Source: Mycobacterium intermedium (GTDB lineage Bacteria; Actinomycetota; Actinomycetes; Mycobacteriales; Mycobacteriaceae). Taken from it: 64,000 nucleotides of DNA. Shown in pieces: positions 9,729-18,136 of this stretch. The stretch's first letter is position 1, and every line of letters begins with the position of its first letter. Position numbers and translations under genes: made by a program. The stretch is taken from NCBI RefSeq assembly GCF_002086275.1, contig NZ_MVHT01000023.1, positions 1 to 64,000 on the forward strand. Reading direction: 5' to 3'. A model generated the notes under the pieces. That model was given only the letters and a program-made list of their open reading frames with translations. It searched no databases and was not told the origin of the DNA.

Positions 9729-9784
9729 GAGCAGACGCAAACTCGTACGAACGCATGGCGTTTCGTACGAGTTTGCGTCTGCTC
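9729..9784. terminator. Long perfect hairpin between convergent genes; member of a dispersed palindrome family
   Basis: Arms 9729-9751 and 9762-9784 are perfect 23-bp complements (GAGCAGACGCAAACTCGTAC... and its reverse) around a 10-base loop. It lies between fadB (+) and the monooxygenase (-), so it can act as a bidirectional terminator. Related sequences recur at 18078-18105 and 27451-27506, so it also belongs to a repeat family. Confidence 0.7.
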
Positions 9785-9804
9785 GCGCTTAGGAGCCGCG
9801 CGCG

Positions 9805-11016
9805 TCAGCGCACCACGAAGTTCGCGTAGTCCTGGTAGTGCATGGCGTCGAAGGCGCGGGCGCCTGATGTGTTGGCGTTGGCGATCGCCCGCGCCAGGCG
9901 GGTGGGCAGCGCCGAGTACAACTGGGCGCCGCGCGTCAGTGCCCAGACACCGGCCTTCGAGCGGGGTACCAGGCGCTTTGCCACGGTGCACGCCACGGCG
10001 CGGCTGCGGCGCACCGGTTCGGCAAGCTGCCGTTCGTATTCGGCGAAAGCCCGAGCATGGTCGCCGCGGGCCTGCGCGAGTTCACCGGCCAGCACGTAGG
10101 CGCCGAAGACCGACAGGCTGGTGCTGCCCCCGACGGCCGGCCCGGGGCAGTAGCCGGCGTCGCCGACCAGGGTGACTCGTCCGCGCGACCAGGTGTCCAG
10201 TTGCAGCTGGGTGATCGAGTCGAAGTAGAACGACGGTGTGCGGTCGAGTTCTTCGAGCCAGCGGTCCACCTGCGGGTGCATGCCTTTGGTCGCGTCGCGC
10301 AGAATTTCCTTCTGCCGCAGGGTGTCTCGATAGTGGTATTGCAGTTCTTCGTCTTTTCGGAACAGACACACCACCCGGGCGTCGTCCAGCGGTTGCGCCG
10401 TGTAGATCAATGTGAGGCAGCCGGCGCGGACATGCGATATTGATTCCCCCTCGCGCGCAAGCTCTTTCGGAACCGAAAACACGGCCAGGTAGCCGCCGAG
10501 GAATTGGGTGCGCTCGGCGTGTTCACCGAAGGTCAACCGCCGCACGTTGGAATGCAACCCGTCGGCGCCGACGATGATGTCGAATGCGCGAGGCGCCGCG
10601 TGCTCGAAGGTCACCTCTCCGTCGGGGGAGATGGCGGTGATCGAGTCACCGAACAGGTACTCGGCGTCGTCGCGGCTGGCTCCGTAGTACACCTCGCTGA
10701 GATCGTCACGCATGATCTCCACGTGCCGGTCGGATGCCGCGGCCACCAACTTGCCGACGTCGATCCGGGTGGTCCGATCAATGCCGTGGCGATGGATGGT
10801 CAATCGGGTGGTGCCGGTGGCCAACGCCTCGATTTGGGGCAGCACCCCCATCTTTTCCGAGATCTCCATCGCCGGCCGGAACAGATCGACGGCGTGGCCA
10901 CCGGTCTTGCGCAGTTGCGGCGCGCGTTCGACGACGGTGACGTCGAACCCGTAGCGGGTGAGCCAGTAGGCAAGTACCGGGCCGGAAATGCTGGCCCCGG
11001 ATATTAGAACGCGCAT
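9805..11016 (-). CDS. FAD-dependent monooxygenase (aromatic-hydroxylase-like)
   Basis: 403 aa. The N-terminal Rossmann fold has the motif ISGASISGPVLAYWL (variant GxSxxG) with an acidic end at VVERAP. A DG-type motif (VGADGLHSNVR) and the second FAD motif LVGDAGYCPGPAVGG place it in the group A flavoprotein monooxygenases (PHBH/TetX-like). Substrate cannot be told. A Gly-to-Ser change in the dinucleotide motif is common in this subgroup. It is not part of the Rv0853-Rv0889 order and belongs to the accessory block running to about 15.9 kb. Confidence 0.85.
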   Translation of the reverse strand: MRVLISGASISGPVLAYWLTRYGFDVTVVERAPQLRKTGGHAVDLFRPAMEISEKMGVLPQIEALATGTTRLTIHRHGIDRTTRIDVGKLVAAASDRHVEIMRDDLSEVYYGASRDDAEYLFGDSITAISPDGEVTFEHAAPRAFDIIVGADGLHSNVRRLTFGEHAERTQFLGGYLAVFSVPKELAREGESISHVRAGCLTLIYTAQPLDDARVVCLFRKDEELQYHYRDTLRQKEILRDATKGMHPQVDRWLEELDRTPSFYFDSITQLQLDTWSRGRVTLVGDAGYCPGPAVGGSTSLSVFGAYVLAGELAQARGDHARAFAEYERQLAEPVRRSRAVACTVAKRLVPRSKAGVWALTRGAQLYSALPTRLARAIANANTSGARAFDAMHYQDYANFVVR

Positions 11017-11104
11017 GGCGACCTCGCTAGTCGGCCTCCCGATGTACCTAAGGAGACGTTAACCGCAGGTATTCACCTTGGGCACGATGTCGGGGTGTAT
11101 TGGG

Positions 11105-11470
11105 CTATTCCGTATCGGCCGCCGCATCGGCGAACTCGCAAAACGCGTCGAAGGCGCGTGCACCGTAAATGGTGGCCGGCCCGCCGTGCATCAGAATGCT
11201 GACCCCGATGGCCTCGGCCGCCTCCTGCCTGGAGGCCCCGGCCCGAACGGCGGCCTGGGCGTGGGACGCGATGCAGCCGTCACAGCCGGCCACCACGCCA
11301 ATGGCGAGGGCGATCAGCTCCTTGAACTTCTTGTCCAGTGCTCCCGAGGCGAACGCGCCATTGCTCATCTCTGCGAACCCCCGGTACACGTCGGGGATCA
11401 TCTTGCGCAGGGCGCGATGCTGCGGGTTGAGGTCGTTGAGGACGTCTTGGTAGTGGCCGTGTTCGCTCAT
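11105..11470 (-). CDS. AhpD-like carboxymuconolactone-decarboxylase-family protein
   Basis: 121 aa. It has the CMD/AhpD helix pair and redox motif C63-D-G-C66-x3-H70 (AGCDGCIASHA), suggesting thiol-peroxidase-type or disulfide chemistry. ATG at 11470 lies directly beside a pair of GC-rich palindromes (11487-11502, 11520-11535) shared with the divergent DUF302 gene. That points to control by the CsoR-family repressor at 12060. A role in reactive sulfur, metal or peroxide stress is inference. Confidence 0.85.
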   Translation of the reverse strand: MSEHGHYQDVLNDLNPQHRALRKMIPDVYRGFAEMSNGAFASGALDKKFKELIALAIGVVAGCDGCIASHAQAAVRAGASRQEAAEAIGVSILMHGGPATIYGARAFDAFCEFADAAADTE

Positions 11471-11486
11471 GACCTATATAATACAC

Positions 11487-11502
11487 ATACCCCCCTAGGT
11501 AT
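11487..11502. promoter_or_regulatory. CsoR/CstR-type operator 1
   Basis: ATACCCCCCTAGGTAT, an inverted repeat with ATACC/GGTAT arms, lies 17 bp upstream of the AhpD-like start. It matches the A/T-flanked C-run/G-run palindromes bound by CsoR-family repressors. Its centre is 33 bp (about three helical turns) from operator 2. Confidence 0.6.
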
Positions 11503-11519
11503 TCTGGTCGCTTGGCAAG

Positions 11520-11535
11520 ATACCCCTGGGGGTAC
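11520..11535. promoter_or_regulatory. CsoR/CstR-type operator 2
   Basis: ATACCCCTGGGGGTAC, with near-perfect TACCCC/GGGGTA arms, lies in the divergent AhpD-like/DUF302 promoter region. It is the same type as operator 1 and the operator at 12361-12378. Confidence 0.65.
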
Positions 11536-11623
11536 AGGTTCAAGCGGCCGTGTACTCGGTGGCAAGCGGAGCCTGGTTGATCTAAAGCGGCAGGCGCACC
11601 GTCGATTTGGCAGAGGAGCGACG

Positions 11624-12040
11624 ATGACCACGGGATTGAGTGTCGAACTGAACACCTCGTTCGAGAACGCGGTCGAGCGGACCACGAAGGCCCTGGCGGA
11701 TCAGGGATTCGGAGTGCTGACCACCATCGACATCAAGGCCACAATGAAGCAGAAGCTCGACGAGGACATGGAGAACTACGTGATTCTCGGTGCCTGCAAT
11801 CCGGTCTTGGCGCACCGCGCCCTAGGGGTGGACCGTCAGCTAGGCCAGCTGTTGCCCTGCAACGTTGTGGTGCGCAGCGACCGTGACAACCCGGACGGCG
11901 TGGTGCTCGTGGAAGCGATGGACCCGCAGATCATGGTCCGGGTCGCTGGTGATTCGGAAGGGTTGCGGGAGGTCGCCGATCAAGCCGCTGCCAAGTTGCA
12001 GGCCGCGATCAGTGCGGTCGGTCAAACAGGCAGCGGTTAA
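11624..12040 (+). CDS. DUF302 family protein
   Basis: 138 aa from ATG 11624, with a strong GAGGAG Shine-Dalgarno about seven bases upstream. DUF302 features include TTIDIKATMKQKL, the invariant YVILGACNPVLAHRAL region and the LLPCNVVV strand. The biochemical role of DUF302 is unsettled; family members often lie next to sulfur or metal-stress genes. C-terminal residues 110-130 form an amphipathic helix. It is divergent from the AhpD-like gene with shared operators and convergent with the repressor gene 20 bp away, making a compact three-gene module. Confidence 0.88.
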   Translation: MTTGLSVELNTSFENAVERTTKALADQGFGVLTTIDIKATMKQKLDEDMENYVILGACNPVLAHRALGVDRQLGQLLPCNVVVRSDRDNPDGVVLVEAMDPQIMVRVAGDSEGLREVADQAAAKLQAAISAVGQTGSG

Positions 12041-12059
12041 ACCCCGTTCAATCGGCGGG

Positions 12060-12347
<288 letters not shown>

Positions 12348-12360
12348 TTAAAACGCCAGT

Positions 12361-12378
12361 ATATCCCCCCGGGGGTAT
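12361..12378. promoter_or_regulatory. CsoR/CstR-type operator 3 (autoregulation)
   Basis: ATATCCCCCCGGGGGTAT is a near-perfect 18-bp palindrome 32 bp upstream of the repressor ATG. It is the same class as the two operators in front of the AhpD-like and DUF302 genes, so the repressor probably controls itself and both neighbours. Confidence 0.65.
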
Positions 12379-12579
12379 TTCCGCCCGGGTGCGCGTAGCG
12401 CCGGCCGGCTGAACAAGAGCGCCTCGCGCAGCGACTGGGGAAGAAGTGGTCCCGTCGCTCTCGCGCGCCGCGTCGCCGCACTAGCGGCCATCTGTCGCGA
12501 GGGTGCGCAAATGTGCGCCGCGCACGGCGTTTCGCTGTACAGACACGCACGCTCGCGGGTACCGCTAGAGTCCGAGGGT

Positions 12580-13563
12580 ATGCGCTTCGGTCTCTTCATT
12601 CCGCAAGGCTGGCGGATGGATCTCGTCGGCATCGAACCTGAAAATCATTGGGCGGTGATGCGCGACCTGGCCGCCTACGCCGACGCCAGCGCGTGGGACT
12701 CACTCTGGGTCTACGACCACTTCCATACGGTGCCGTTTCCAAGCAATCAGGCCACGCACGAGGCATGGTCGCTGATGTCGGCGTACGCCGCGACGACGTC
12801 GCGGATCAAACTCGGCCAGATGTGCACCGCGATGAGCTACCGCAACCCGGTCTACCTGGCCAAGGTTGCGGCGACCGCCGACATCATTTCCGGTGGCCGG
12901 GTCCAGATGGGCATTGGCGCTGGCTGGTACGAACACGAGTGGCGCGCTTACGGTTACGGGTTTCCGTCGGCCGGTGTGCGGTTGGGGCGCCTCGACGAAG
13001 GCGTGCAGATCATGCGGGACGCATGGCGGGACGGCAAGGTCAGCTTCGCTGGCAAGCACTATCAGGTCGATGGTGCGATCGTCGAGCCAAAGCCGTTGCA
13101 AGAGAACGGCCTTCCGCTGTGGATAGCCGGCGGCGGAGAGAAGGTGACGCTGCGCATCGCGGCAAAGTATGCGCAGTACACCAACTTCACGCCGGAGCCG
13201 GTGGCCTTTGCTCACAAGTCCGAGGTGCTGGCGGGGCACTGTCGTGAGGTGGGCACCGACTTCGATGCGATCGTGCGTTCGGCCAACTTCACCGCGGTCG
13301 TCGGATCATCGGAAGCCGAGGTCGAGGAGCGGCTGCAGCGGGTGCGCGACCGACTGGCCGGCTACGTTCCCGACGAAGTGGCGGAAGCGATGACCACCGG
13401 CCTCCCGGATGCCGCGACGGGCACGCCCGAACAGGTGGCCGAGCGGCTCGCGACGATGCGCGACTTTGGTTGTGAGTACGCGATCCTGTACTTCCCGGAG
13501 GCCGCCTACGACCGCTCCGGCATCGAACTGTTCGAGCGCGAAGTGATTCCCGCGCTCAGCTAG
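12580..13563 (+). CDS. LLM-class F420-dependent oxidoreductase
   Basis: 327 aa from ATG 12580, preceded by GAGGG. It has the luciferase-like TIM barrel: MRFGLFIPQGW, WVYDHFHTVPFP, LGQMCTAMSYRNPVYLAK, ISGGRVQMGIGAGWYEHEW and PLWIAGGGEKVTL. Mycobacterial members of this subgroup generally use F420 rather than FMN. The substrate is unknown. Its stop overlaps the stop of the convergent ABM protein by two bases. Confidence 0.9.
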   Translation: MRFGLFIPQGWRMDLVGIEPENHWAVMRDLAAYADASAWDSLWVYDHFHTVPFPSNQATHEAWSLMSAYAATTSRIKLGQMCTAMSYRNPVYLAKVAATADIISGGRVQMGIGAGWYEHEWRAYGYGFPSAGVRLGRLDEGVQIMRDAWRDGKVSFAGKHYQVDGAIVEPKPLQENGLPLWIAGGGEKVTLRIAAKYAQYTNFTPEPVAFAHKSEVLAGHCREVGTDFDAIVRSANFTAVVGSSEAEVEERLQRVRDRLAGYVPDEVAEAMTTGLPDAATGTPEQVAERLATMRDFGCEYAILYFPEAAYDRSGIELFEREVIPALS

Positions 13564-13853
13564 ATGTCGCTGGTGACGTACCTGGTCTTGACGGGTGGCG
13601 CGGCCAGCAGGGGAGGAAGCTGAGTCACCTTTCCTTCGCCGGCGCGGAACGCACGGTAGGCCTCGTCGTGCTCGACGCTGTCCCAGACTTCGTAAATGAT
13701 CCAGTGGGCCTCGTCGTCCTCGTCGACGAGCACGTCCGTCTGAAGGTTCCCTTCAAATGCTCGGGTGACCTCCAGCGTCCGACCCATCAGCTCGCGGGCG
13801 GCAGACACCTCGTCGGGCTTGAACTTGAGTTCGAGCAGAACAGTGACCGGCAT
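13560..13853 (-). CDS. ABM-fold (antibiotic biosynthesis monooxygenase) protein
   Basis: 97 aa from ATG 13853 with GGAGATGGGAA upstream; a start at 13889 would add 12 residues. The small ferredoxin-like dimeric fold is suggested by the pattern VTVLLELKFKPDEV / EGNLQTDVLVDEDD / HWIIYEVWDSVEHDEAY. Such proteins are cofactor-free monooxygenases, haem-degrading enzymes or structural partners; no residue here decides between these. Confidence 0.75.
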   Translation of the reverse strand: MPVTVLLELKFKPDEVSAARELMGRTLEVTRAFEGNLQTDVLVDEDDEAHWIIYEVWDSVEHDEAYRAFRAGEGKVTQLPPLLAAPPVKTRYVTSDI

Positions 13854-14018
13854 GTCGTTCCCATCTCCGTCGGTGAAACTTCCGTGCATCTTCGCCGAGG
13901 GACGTTACCTTTTGCCGGTATTCGAGGGACGAGTGAGAATGTGATTTCCACAATCCTGGAACGCTGTTGTACGGTTTCAAGTGCATTGTTCTCCTGTCGG
14001 ATCGCGGAGGATCTGTCC

Positions 14019-14432
14019 ATGCAGAAGGCGCTTGCCCCGGAAATCTCAACCTGGCCTGAGGAGAACCCGCAGCTGATCGGCAGCCGGTGCGGCGCCTGCG
14101 GCGCCACCACCTTCCCGGTACAGCAACGCTGTCCGCGGTGCAGCATCGGGGAGATGACCGAGGTGCGGCTACCGCGCCGCGGCACCGTCGTGGCCTGGAC
14201 CACGCAAGGGTTCCCGCCCGGACCCCCGTACGCCGGGCCCACCGGCAAGGATTTCGTGCCGTTCGGCGTGGGTCTGGTGCAGCTGAGCGATGTTATTCGC
14301 GTCGAGGGCCGGTTGACCGAGAACGACCCGGCCAAACTGCAGTTCGGCCAGGAGGTCGAGCTCACCATGGTGCCGTTGACCACGGACGAAGAGGGCAACG
14401 AGATCCTCACGTACGCGTTTCGGCCGGTCTGA
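14019..14432 (+). CDS. DUF35 acyl-CoA-associated zinc-ribbon/OB-fold protein
   Basis: 137 aa. The N-terminal zinc ribbon is C24-x2-C27 ... C38-x2-C41 (CGACG, CPRC), followed by an OB-fold with the RGTVVAWTTQGFPPGPPY signature. DUF35 proteins partner thiolase-like enzymes, as in the Ltp2-ChsH2 steroid retro-aldolase. It is followed 14 bp later by such a thiolase-like gene, so the two probably form one complex. ATG at 14019 has GCGGAGG seven to nine bases upstream. Confidence 0.88.
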   Translation: MQKALAPEISTWPEENPQLIGSRCGACGATTFPVQQRCPRCSIGEMTEVRLPRRGTVVAWTTQGFPPGPPYAGPTGKDFVPFGVGLVQLSDVIRVEGRLTENDPAKLQFGQEVELTMVPLTTDEEGNEILTYAFRPV

Positions 14433-14446
14433 GAGGAAGTCTGCGG

Positions 14447-15592
14447 ATGACTAGTGACGTTGCCATCATCGGCGTTGGCCTGCACCCGTTCGGCCGGTTT
14501 GAGAAGACCGCCATGGAAATGGGCGCCGAAGCCATCCAAGCCGCGCTCACCGATGCCGGAATCCAGTGGAAAGACATCCAATTCGGCTTCGGCGGCAGTT
14601 ACGAGGTGTCCAACCCGGACGCGGTGACCCGCCTGGTGGGTCTGACGGGTATCACGTTCACCAATGTGTTCAATGCCTGCGCCACCGCGGCCAGCGCAAT
14701 TCAGCAGACCGCCGACACGATTCGGCTGGGCAAGTACGACCTCGGCATCGCGATCGGTTTGGACAAGCACCCACGCGGTGCGTTCACCGACGACCCGGCA
14801 AAGCTGGCGCTGCCACAGTGGTATGCGCAGAACGGGCAGTTCGTCACCACGAAGTTCTTCGGGATGAAGGCCAACAAGTACATCCACGACCACCGCATCT
14901 CCCAAGCGACACTGGCCAAGGTGGCTGCGAAGAACTACCGCAACGGCGCGCGGAACCCGAATGCGTTCCGTCGCAAAGCAATTTCGGAGGAGGAGATCCT
15001 CAACTCGGCGGTGCTCAACTATCCGCTGACCCAGTACATGTTCTGCGCGCCCGACGAAGGAGCCGCCGCTGTCATCATGTGCCGTGCGGACCTGGCGCAC
15101 AAGTACACCGACAAGCCGGTGTATGTGCGCGCCAGCGAGATTCGCACCCGTCGCTACGGCGCATACGAAGTGCATGCGACGTCGGCTCCACTGGACGAGG
15201 ACTCCTCGCCGACGGTCTATGCGGCCAAGGCCGCCTACGAGTCCGCGGGCATCGGCCCCGACGATGTCGACATCGCCCAGCTGCAGGACACCGACGCCGG
15301 TGCCGAGGTGATACACATGGCCGAGACGGGGTTGTGCGCCGACGGCGAGCAGGAGAAGCTGATCGCCGACGGGGCCACCGAGATCGGCGGTCAGCTGCCG
15401 ATCAACACCGACGGCGGCCTGATCGCCAACGGCGAACCGATTGGCGCGTCGGGGCTGCGACAGGTGCACGAGTTGGTGCGGCAGTTGCGCGGGGAGGCGG
15501 GGGAGCGCCAGGTGCCCGGCAACCCGCGCGTCGGCCTTGCGCAGGTCTACGGCGCGCCCGGTACCGCGTCGGCCACCATCCTGTCGCTGTAG
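14447..15592 (+). CDS. Thiolase-like lipid-transfer protein (SCP-x/Ltp type)
   Basis: 381 aa with a strong GAGAGGAAG Shine-Dalgarno. The N-terminal thiolase-fold motif holds the Cys at C78 (FNACATAAS). The C-terminal half has LQDTDAGAEVIHMAE, INTDGGLIANGEPIGASGL and QVYGAPGTASA, as in Ltp proteins. The usual thiolase C-terminal catalytic Cys motif (CxGGG) is missing, which fits a retro-aldolase or non-thiolytic role. With the DUF35 gene it resembles actinobacterial steroid or branched side-chain lyase pairs. Confidence 0.85.
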   Translation: MTSDVAIIGVGLHPFGRFEKTAMEMGAEAIQAALTDAGIQWKDIQFGFGGSYEVSNPDAVTRLVGLTGITFTNVFNACATAASAIQQTADTIRLGKYDLGIAIGLDKHPRGAFTDDPAKLALPQWYAQNGQFVTTKFFGMKANKYIHDHRISQATLAKVAAKNYRNGARNPNAFRRKAISEEEILNSAVLNYPLTQYMFCAPDEGAAAVIMCRADLAHKYTDKPVYVRASEIRTRRYGAYEVHATSAPLDEDSSPTVYAAKAAYESAGIGPDDVDIAQLQDTDAGAEVIHMAETGLCADGEQEKLIADGATEIGGQLPINTDGGLIANGEPIGASGLRQVHELVRQLRGEAGERQVPGNPRVGLAQVYGAPGTASATILSL

Positions 15593-15595
15593 TTG

Positions 15596-15816
15596 AGGTG
15601 CCACCAGGCCGTCTCTGGTCTTCGATGTATTGCTGCACAACACTGAGCGGGGCACCTCCGCAGGAGGCTTCGAAAGTAGCTGGGGACAAGTGTCCCTTCA
15701 TGCTGTGCTGTTGATCCAGTAGCGGAATTCGTCGCGCAACTTGCGGGCGGAGACTCCCTTGAGCCTGTTCACGATGAACTGTGCGGGGTCATCTGGCGAA
15801 GTAGAACTGTACAAAA
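15596..15816 (-). pseudogene. Remnant of an IS200/IS605-type (Y1) transposase TnpA
   Basis: Reading the minus strand, the segment from about 15800 to 15705 gives DDPAQFIVNRLKGVSARKLR and then FRYWINSTA followed by a stop. After a frameshift near 15705 it continues KGHLSPATFEASCGGAPLSV and QQYIEDQRRP. These are the C-terminal blocks of TnpA (LVNSLKGVSSRRLR ... SYFAASCGGAPLSVLRQYIE). The N-terminal HUH part is absent, so the copy is dead. It fills most of the gap in front of the PE_PGRS gene. Confidence 0.75.
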
Positions 15817-15927
15817 TGCCCAATGCGCAGGCCGCAAAATATGCCTATTGTCACCCACAATCACCTGCGTTTCAGCAAACCCCCATTTGCCGAAACCGGC
15901 CTGGGTGCTCGGATATAGGAGGAGAGT

Positions 15928-17937
15928 GTGGGGTTTCTAGTTGCCGTTCCCGAACTTGTTTCGCAAGCCGCAACTGATCTGGCCAGCATCGGAGCGACGC
16001 TCGATGCCGCCAATGCCGCTGCGGCGGGCCCCACCTCCACCCTGCTGGCCGCTGGGGCCGATGAGGTCTCGGCGGCGATCGCGGCCCTCTTTTCTGGGCA
16101 TGCTCAGTCCTATCAGGAGCTGACCGGCCAGGTGCAGGCATTTCATCGACAGTTCGTACAAGCGTTGAGCGGTGCCTCCCAGGCATATTCGGCAGCGGAG
16201 GCCTTGAATGCGTCGCCGCTGCAGACCTTGGAACAAGCCGTCCTGGGGGTAGTCAACGCGCCCACCATGGCGTTGCTGGGCCGCCCGCTGATCGCTGACG
16301 GCGCGAATGCGACGACCCCGGGCGGCAACGGCGGGGACGCCGGATTGCTATGGGGAAACGGCGGTAACGGCGCCGCCGGCGAAGCCGGAACCGGCCAGGC
16401 CGGCGGCCGGGGCGGGGCCGCCGGGCTGTTCGGCAGAGGCGGCGCCGGAGGGGCCGGCGGCACAGGCGCATCGACTCTGGGATCGGTGGGCGGTAACGGC
16501 GGCGCCGGTGGCGCCGGGGGTGCCGGCGGGTGGCTGTTCGGCGACGGCGGGACTGGCGGCAATGGCGGTGCCGGTGGAATAGGGACCCTCACCAGCGGCA
16601 ACGGCGGTGCCGGCGGGACCGGTGGCAATGCCGGGATCTGGGGCGCCGGCGGCGCCGGTGGGCTCGGCGGGGCGGGTCAGGCCGGATTCAGCGGTAACCC
16701 CACACCGACGGGCACCGCCGGCTCCGGAAGCGGTGGCGCCAACGCCCTCAGCGACAGTGGTGCCGCCGCCATCGCCGGCAACGGCACCCCCGGCTCTCCC
16801 GGAAGCGCCACCGTCAACGGTGGCCTTGGCGGACGGGGCGGAATTGCCAACGGAATAGCGGGTCAGTTCAGCATTGGCGGCTCGAGTCCCATCATCGGTG
16901 GCAGCGGCGCAAACGGCGGCGACGGATTCAACGGCGGAAACGGTGGGGACGGCGGGAACGCCACCCAGCTTTCCAATGGATCGGGTCCCCCGACCTTCTT
17001 TGCCCCCGGAGCGCCCAGTGCGGGCAACGCGGGCCACGGGGGTAACGCACTCGGCTTCGGCGGCAACGGCGGCAACGGCGGCAACGGCGGCGACGTCAAG
17101 GGGATCCCCGTCACTGTGCAGATATTTGCAGGTGCGGCGGGCAACGGCGGCGACGGCTTCGTGGGTGCCGCCGGCGGCACCGGCGGCGCCGGTGGCGCCG
17201 GCGGGGCCGGTGGTCGTGGCGGTCTGCTGTTCGGCAACGGTGGTGCCGGCGGTACCGGTGGCGTCGGCGGTGCGGGTGGCGCCGGCGCAGCCGGCGGCTT
17301 CGGCGGCAACGGCGGCTCGGGCGGTGACAGCATCGCGAATTCGGATCCTGTTGGGGCCGCGGGCGGTCTTGGTGGCGATGGTGCCAACGGCGGTGACGCC
17401 GGCGCCGCCGGCGTTGGGGGCGCCGGGGGCGCCGGAGGCGCGGGCGGTTTGCTGGTCGGCAACGGCGGCGCCGGTGGCCTGGGCGGCGCCGGCGGTGCAG
17501 GCGCTACGGGTGGAGCGGGCGGTGACGGCGGCTTTGGCGGCGACGGTGGCGACGCCAGCTCGTTCCAGCTGCTGGTCAACTCGGTGCTGCAGGGCGGCGA
17601 CGGCGGTGACGGCGGCCACGGCGGTGACGGCGGCGCGGCGAGCAACGGTGCCGCTGGGGGCCGGGGTGGAGACGGCGGCGCGGCCGGATTGTTGGGCATT
17701 GCGGGCGTCGGCGGCGCGGGCGGCGCAGGTGGCGCGGCCGCCGGGGGCGGCGCGTTGGGCCTCGGTGGCGCAGGCGGCTTCGGCGGCACCACGACGGCGG
17801 AGTTTGGCACCACCCCAGTGCCTGGTCCCCCCAGCACCTTTGGTGACGACGGAATCACCGGAGCCAACGGCATCGACGGCACGGCCAGCGTTGCCGGCGC
17901 ATCCGGCGCAAACGGTACGACCCAGCGTCGATTCTGA
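15928..17937 (+). CDS. PE_PGRS family protein
   Basis: 669 aa from GTG 15928, with an AGGAGGA Shine-Dalgarno. The PE domain (about 1-95) starts [15 protein letters not shown] and ends with the type VII secretion signal YSAAE (YxxxD/E). A linker with [17 protein letters not shown] leads to the Gly/Ala/Asn PGRS region (about 130-640). The tail ([17 protein letters not shown]) is non-repetitive. It is probably exported by ESX-5 to the cell surface. It is not at the place of M. tuberculosis PE_PGRS15 (between cspB and fadE10), which is empty here. Confidence 0.95.
   Translation: MGFLVAVPELVSQAATDLASIGATLDAANAAAAGPTSTLLAAGADEVSAAIAALFSGHAQSYQELTGQVQAFHRQFVQALSGASQAYSAAEALNASPLQTLEQAVLGVVNAPTMALLGRPLIADGANATTPGGNGGDAGLLWGNGGNGAAGEAGTGQAGGRGGAAGLFGRGGAGGAGGTGASTLGSVGGNGGAGGAGGAGGWLFGDGGTGGNGGAGGIGTLTSGNGGAGGTGGNAGIWGAGGAGGLGGAGQAGFSGNPTPTGTAGSGSGGANALSDSGAAAIAGNGTPGSPGSATVNGGLGGRGGIANGIAGQFSIGGSSPIIGGSGANGGDGFNGGNGGDGGNATQLSNGSGPPTFFAPGAPSAGNAGHGGNALGFGGNGGNGGNGGDVKGIPVTVQIFAGAAGNGGDGFVGAAGGTGGAGGAGGAGGRGGLLFGNGGAGGTGGVGGAGGAGAAGGFGGNGGSGGDSIANSDPVGAAGGLGGDGANGGDAGAAGVGGAGGAGGAGGLLVGNGGAGGLGGAGGAGATGGAGGDGGFGGDGGDASSFQLLVNSVLQGGDGGDGGHGGDGGAASNGAAGGRGGDGGAAGLLGIAGVGGAGGAGGAAAGGGALGLGGAGGFGGTTTAEFGTTPVPGPPSTFGDDGITGANGIDGTASVAGASGANGTTQRRF
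16316..17790 (+). repeat. PGRS GGX-repeat tract inside the PE_PGRS gene
   Basis: Imperfect GGCGGCNNC codon repeats encode GGAGG, GGNGG and GGDGG runs, with recurring longer units [14 protein letters not shown] and [10 protein letters not shown]. Such tracts vary in length by slippage and recombination. The opposite strand stays open because of the codon bias. Confidence 0.85.
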
Positions 17938-18077
17938 GCACTGGTCACAACGCCGACCCCGAACGCTTCCGCGATCGCCCAAAAACCCCAAGCCCCACTA
18001 CCATCGGCGGTATCTACCTACCCACCAAGAACGAACCCGACCGACTCCAAGCAGCTTGACATCGGCCGGAACGGCAA

Positions 18078-18105
18078 GGTTTCGTACAACTTTGCGTCTG
18101 TTCGC
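18078..18105. repeat. Half-copy of the GCAGACGCAAA palindrome family
   Basis: The sequence GTTTCGTACAACTTTGCGTC... matches the right arm of the 9762-9784 hairpin with about three changes, but the left arm is missing. It lies in the 199-bp gap between PE_PGRS and ercc3, which are convergent. Confidence 0.5.
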
Positions 18106-18136
18106 AAGCGGGAGGTGCGGCCCCACGCTCGCGAGG

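Noticed and set aside
7552-9756. 734-aa open frame antisense to fadB
   Set aside because: It is a high-GC shadow frame; the product is Arg/Gly/Leu-biased and matches nothing, while fadB has full catalytic motifs.
13950-13990. KstR-like site (TGGAACGCTGTTGTA) before the DUF35 gene
   Set aside because: The spacing between AAC and GTT is three rather than two bases, so it does not match TnnAACnnGTTnnA.
13787-15655. 622-aa antisense frame over the DUF35/thiolase-like genes
   Set aside because: Mirror of GC3-biased coding sequence; no recognisable domain.
16316-17790. CRISPR-like periodic repeats
   Set aside because: The period is nine bases or less, there are no unique spacers, and the tract is in-frame PGRS coding sequence.
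16348-17991. Long open frames antisense to the PE_PGRS gene (547 aa and a Pro-rich 361 aa)
   Set aside because: They are by-products of the GGC-rich PGRS codons; the products are low-complexity Ala/Thr or Pro runs with no domain or ribosome site.
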